A stretch of 5,615 nt of DNA from NCBI GenBank assembly GCA_018665505.1, contig JABJCS010000088.1, positions 1 through 5,615 of the forward strand, in the 5' to 3' direction. Below the pieces are notes generated by a model. It saw only the letters and a program-made list of their open reading frames with translations. It did no database searches and was not told where the DNA came from. Shown here one piece after another: positions 5,421 to 5,615 of this stretch; the stretch's first letter is position 1; every line of letters starts with the position of its first letter. A program made the translations under genes and the position numbers. This DNA comes from Alphaproteobacteria bacterium. Its GTDB lineage: Bacteria; Pseudomonadota; Alphaproteobacteria; UBA8366.

Positions 5421-5615
5421 ATGGATTCCAACATGGCCGAAGGCTCCTCACAAATCTGCCCTCTCTGCGAGGGAGCCGATGTGTCCAATTACTTTCGCGA
5501 TAAGGTGCGGGGCTATGTGCAATGCGGCACATGTCAGTTGGTATTCGTCCCGCCCCACGAGCATCTCTCTGCCGTCGAGGAGAAAGCCTATTATGATCTC
5601 CATGAAAACCGGCCG
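5421..5615 (+). CDS. Zinc-ribbon class I SAM-dependent methyltransferase N-terminus (partial)
   Basis: The first 65 codons of a gene that runs off the right edge. A zinc ribbon is visible: C13 and C16 in ICPLCEG, then C35 and C38 in VQCGTCQLVFVPP. It is followed by HLSAVEEKAYYDLHENRP. From family knowledge, this ribbon followed by a YDLHEN-type motif marks a group of proteobacterial methyltransferases whose Rossmann domain comes next, here outside the window. The target is not known from sequence. The ATG at 5421 starts 1 bp after the amidase TAA, so translation is probably coupled. A second ATG at 5433 (codon 5) is an equally possible start, and neither has a strong ribosome-binding site. 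Confidence 0.78.
   Translation, partial: MDSNMAEGSSQICPLCEGADVSNYFRDKVRGYVQCGTCQLVFVPPHEHLSAVEEKAYYDLHENRP

Overview
The window looks like chromosomal DNA from an alphaproteobacterium. A Rhodospirillales-like lineage is plausible, judging from the chemoreceptor-type sensor N-terminus and the PAS_7-type kinase, but this is an inference from protein style, not a database match. Composition is uneven. Parts of the oxidoreductase and amidase genes reach about 70% G+C, the kinase gene is near 50%, and the spacers are lower. No rRNA, tRNA, CRISPR array, insertion sequence or prophage is visible.

The left half is on the minus strand. Reading leftwards from about 2464 it holds a phytanoyl-CoA-dioxygenase-family Fe(II)/2-oxoglutarate oxygenase (1604-2464), an Old Yellow Enzyme-type flavin oxidoreductase starting 6 bp after it (491-1597, GTG start), a 269-bp spacer with two short GGG-N4-CCC palindromes, and the N-terminus of a membrane-anchored receptor, probably a methyl-accepting chemotaxis protein, that runs off the left edge (1-221). 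The oxygenase and reductase almost certainly form a two-gene operon. Their substrate cannot be read from the sequence.

The right half is on the plus strand, divergent from the left across a 193-bp spacer (2465-2657). It holds a soluble PAS-PAS-HisKA-HATPase sensor histidine kinase (2658-4106), an amidase-signature-family hydrolase (4136-5419), and the N-terminus of a zinc-ribbon class I SAM-dependent methyltransferase (5421 to the right edge) that starts 1 bp after the amidase stop. No response regulator is in view.

The most notable feature is the kinase. Its single reading frame is cut by one in-frame TGA at 3120-3122, at a position where related PAS domains usually carry arginine, as expected from a CGA-to-TGA change. 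The frame continues intact to the end. The first PAS domain also contains a sharply AT-rich patch (about 2871-3010) rich in ATA and AGA codons, although the encoded protein still looks like a normal PAS domain. The flavin oxidoreductase lacks two residues usual in its family's active site. I see no convincing undescribed multi-gene system here; these are local oddities.
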